Source: Clostridiales bacterium (GTDB lineage Bacteria > Bacillota > Clostridia > Peptostreptococcales > T1SED10-28). Taken from it: a stretch of 6,407 nucleotides of DNA. The notes below the pieces were generated by a model, which was not told the DNA's origin, did no database searches, and worked only from the letters and a program-made list of their open reading frames with translations. The position numbers and the translations under genes are program-made. The DNA is taken from assembly GCA_007134725.1 (NCBI GenBank), contig SLKF01000069.1, positions 1-6,407 of the forward strand. The letters are read 5' to 3'. Positions 5,779 to 6,407 of the stretch are shown in pieces (the first letter of the stretch is position 1; each line of letters begins with the position of its first letter).

Positions 5779-5875
5779 CAAAAAAGTTCCCTCAATCCTG
5801 CTTTTTAAAGGGTCTGTCACAAGGGAATTTTAAATAAAATAAATTGGAATTATAGTAATTACGGAGAAAACGTTT

Positions 5876-6010
5876 ATGATGGGTGTTAATATATTGGGTT
5901 TATTCATGCTACCGATATTTTTTATAACACCTATTTGGGTATTATGCTATGTAATTAAGCTTGCTGTGAAAAATACCATGAAGGAGTTGAAGCAAAAAAT
6001 AGCCTTTTAG
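5876..6010 (+). CDS. Small single-helix membrane protein, copy A
   Basis: This is a 44-residue protein: MMGVNILGLF, a hydrophobic helix over about residues 5-29 (with a proline at 13 and 19), then a basic amphipathic tail, VIKLAVKNTMKELKQK, ending at TAG. GGAG (5863-5866) lies 9 nt before the first ATG; the second ATG three bases on is also possible. It is too short for routine gene callers, but a paralogue at 6246-6377 with the same tail shows that it is real coding sequence. Many codon differences between the two copies are synonymous. The likely topology is N-terminus outside or in the membrane and the charged tail in the cytoplasm. The role is unknown. It could be a regulatory membrane peptide or a small subunit, and any link to the upstream transporter is only positional. 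Confidence 0.65.
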   Translation: MMGVNILGLFMLPIFFITPIWVLCYVIKLAVKNTMKELKQKIAF

Positions 6011-6198
6011 TTATCAAAGTGGGGAACAAGTGAATAGAGAGGCAATCAAAACCTCCCCTGGTCTCCAGACATTATTATAAGCGACAAATGGAGTATGACC
6101 TAGTAAAAAAGAGACATTATGAGATTCAAATTTAAAGTTTAAGAAATTTTATACTGATCGAAGATGGAGTACTCATGATATATCTGTTAAAGCACCTT

Positions 6199-6215
6199 GT
6201 AACAACATATGTTAC
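6199..6215. repeat. Short palindrome upstream of small protein B
   Basis: GTAAC (6199-6203) and GTTAC (6211-6215) are inverted, and AACATATGTT (6204-6213) is a perfect 10 bp palindrome inside them. It lies about 30 nt before the start of the second small protein, where an operator or a short leader hairpin could sit. It resembles the GTTA...TAAC part of the operator at 167-192 only loosely, so common regulation is not claimed. Confidence 0.3.
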
Positions 6216-6245
6216 TAAATAGATGAGAAAGGAGTTGGAATTATT

Positions 6246-6377
6246 ATGAATTTTGCTATTATGACCGTTTTTATTATTCCTTTCTACATTGCGATTCCAG
6301 CAATAATACTATATTTTGTAATAAAATTTGCTGTAAAAAATGCCATGAAAGAATTAAAACAAGAAAATAATCTTTAA
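6246..6377 (+). CDS. Small single-helix membrane protein, copy B
   Basis: This 43-residue paralogue of the protein at 5876-6010 has a hydrophobic helix at about residues 3-27 and a basic tail, VIKFAVKNAMKELKQE, ending NNL. The tail differs from copy A at only three of 16 positions, while the helix has drifted in sequence but stays hydrophobic. AAAGGAG (6228-6234) lies 11 nt before the ATG. A TATACT at 6150-6155 could be a -10 box, but no good -35 was found. The 235 nt between the copies hold no gene that I can support. The function is unknown. Confidence 0.68.
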   Translation: MNFAIMTVFIIPFYIAIPAIILYFVIKFAVKNAMKELKQENNL

Positions 6378-6386
6378 GCTATATAT

Positions 6387-6407
6387 TCACCGGGATAGTC
6401 ACCGGGA
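6387..6407. repeat. Short direct repeat at the window edge
   Basis: TCACCGGGA occurs at 6387-6395 and again at 6399-6407 with a 12 bp period (TCACCGGGATAG). It runs into the end of the window, so the number of units cannot be seen. Its G+C content contrasts with the A/T-rich surroundings, as expected of an inserted or dispersed repeat. Confidence 0.4.

Larger units (their letters stand above)
5556..5875. other. Gene-poor spacer of about 320 nt
   Basis: No full-length gene is supported here. The spacer holds the inverted repeat pair (5584-5733), a short hairpin (5644-5660), a 16-codon - strand fragment (5728-5778), and a loose inverted repeat TTCCCT (5787-5792) with AGGGAA (5822-5827). After 5828 it is A/T-rich and leads to the first small membrane peptide. 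Open frames reading through the repeats look accidental. Confidence 0.6.

Noticed and set aside
5594..5833. 79-codon frame after the second cassette
   Set aside because: It starts inside the repeat, crosses the hairpin and the inverted copy, has no ribosome binding site, and its hydrophobicity follows from T-rich DNA.
6039..6068. Small stems GAGG/CCTC and CTGG/CCAG between the small proteins
   Set aside because: Only 4 bp each and no T-run, within chance expectation.

Overview
The window looks like low-GC Firmicutes (Clostridia) DNA. The basis is the A+T-rich coding sequence, strong AAAGGAGG-type ribosome binding sites, a TTGACA-N17-TATACT promoter, GTG starts and overlapping operon genes. 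The genus is an inference only. All convincing genes are on the + strand; one short remnant lies on the - strand.

Region 1 (1-3059) is a YtrA/YtrB-like operon. A near-consensus promoter carries a 10+10 bp palindrome overlapping its -10 box. It drives a GntR-family winged-helix regulator, an ABC ATPase with a C-terminal extension, a six-helix membrane protein (the presumed permease) and a protein with two N-terminal membrane helices and a large predicted extracytoplasmic domain. These four genes are tightly packed, with 4, 20 and 4 nt overlaps, so they should be one transcript with coupled translation. The likely job is ATP-driven transport or envelope-stress/antimicrobial response. The substrate cannot be read from the sequence.

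Region 2 (3060-5555) begins with a spacer holding a dispersed palindromic repeat. It continues with a small lipoprotein whose reading frame is cut by an in-frame TAA and then stays open for another 173 codons. After it come clear paralogues of the region 1 permease and two-helix protein, in the same order and with the same start-site architecture. This second cassette has no ATPase and no regulator, so it may use the ATPase at 675-1571, perhaps through a mixed permease dimer.

Region 3 (5556-6407) has no large gene. It holds another inverted pair of the dispersed repeat, a hairpin, and a 16-codon - strand fragment resembling the N-terminus of an FtsX-type permease. Two tiny paralogous single-helix membrane proteins of 44 and 43 residues follow. 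The window ends inside a short direct repeat.

The most interesting points are the duplicated ATPase-less permease cassette, the broken lipoprotein, the small paralogous membrane peptides, and the repeat family found in the spacers before, between and after the two cassettes.
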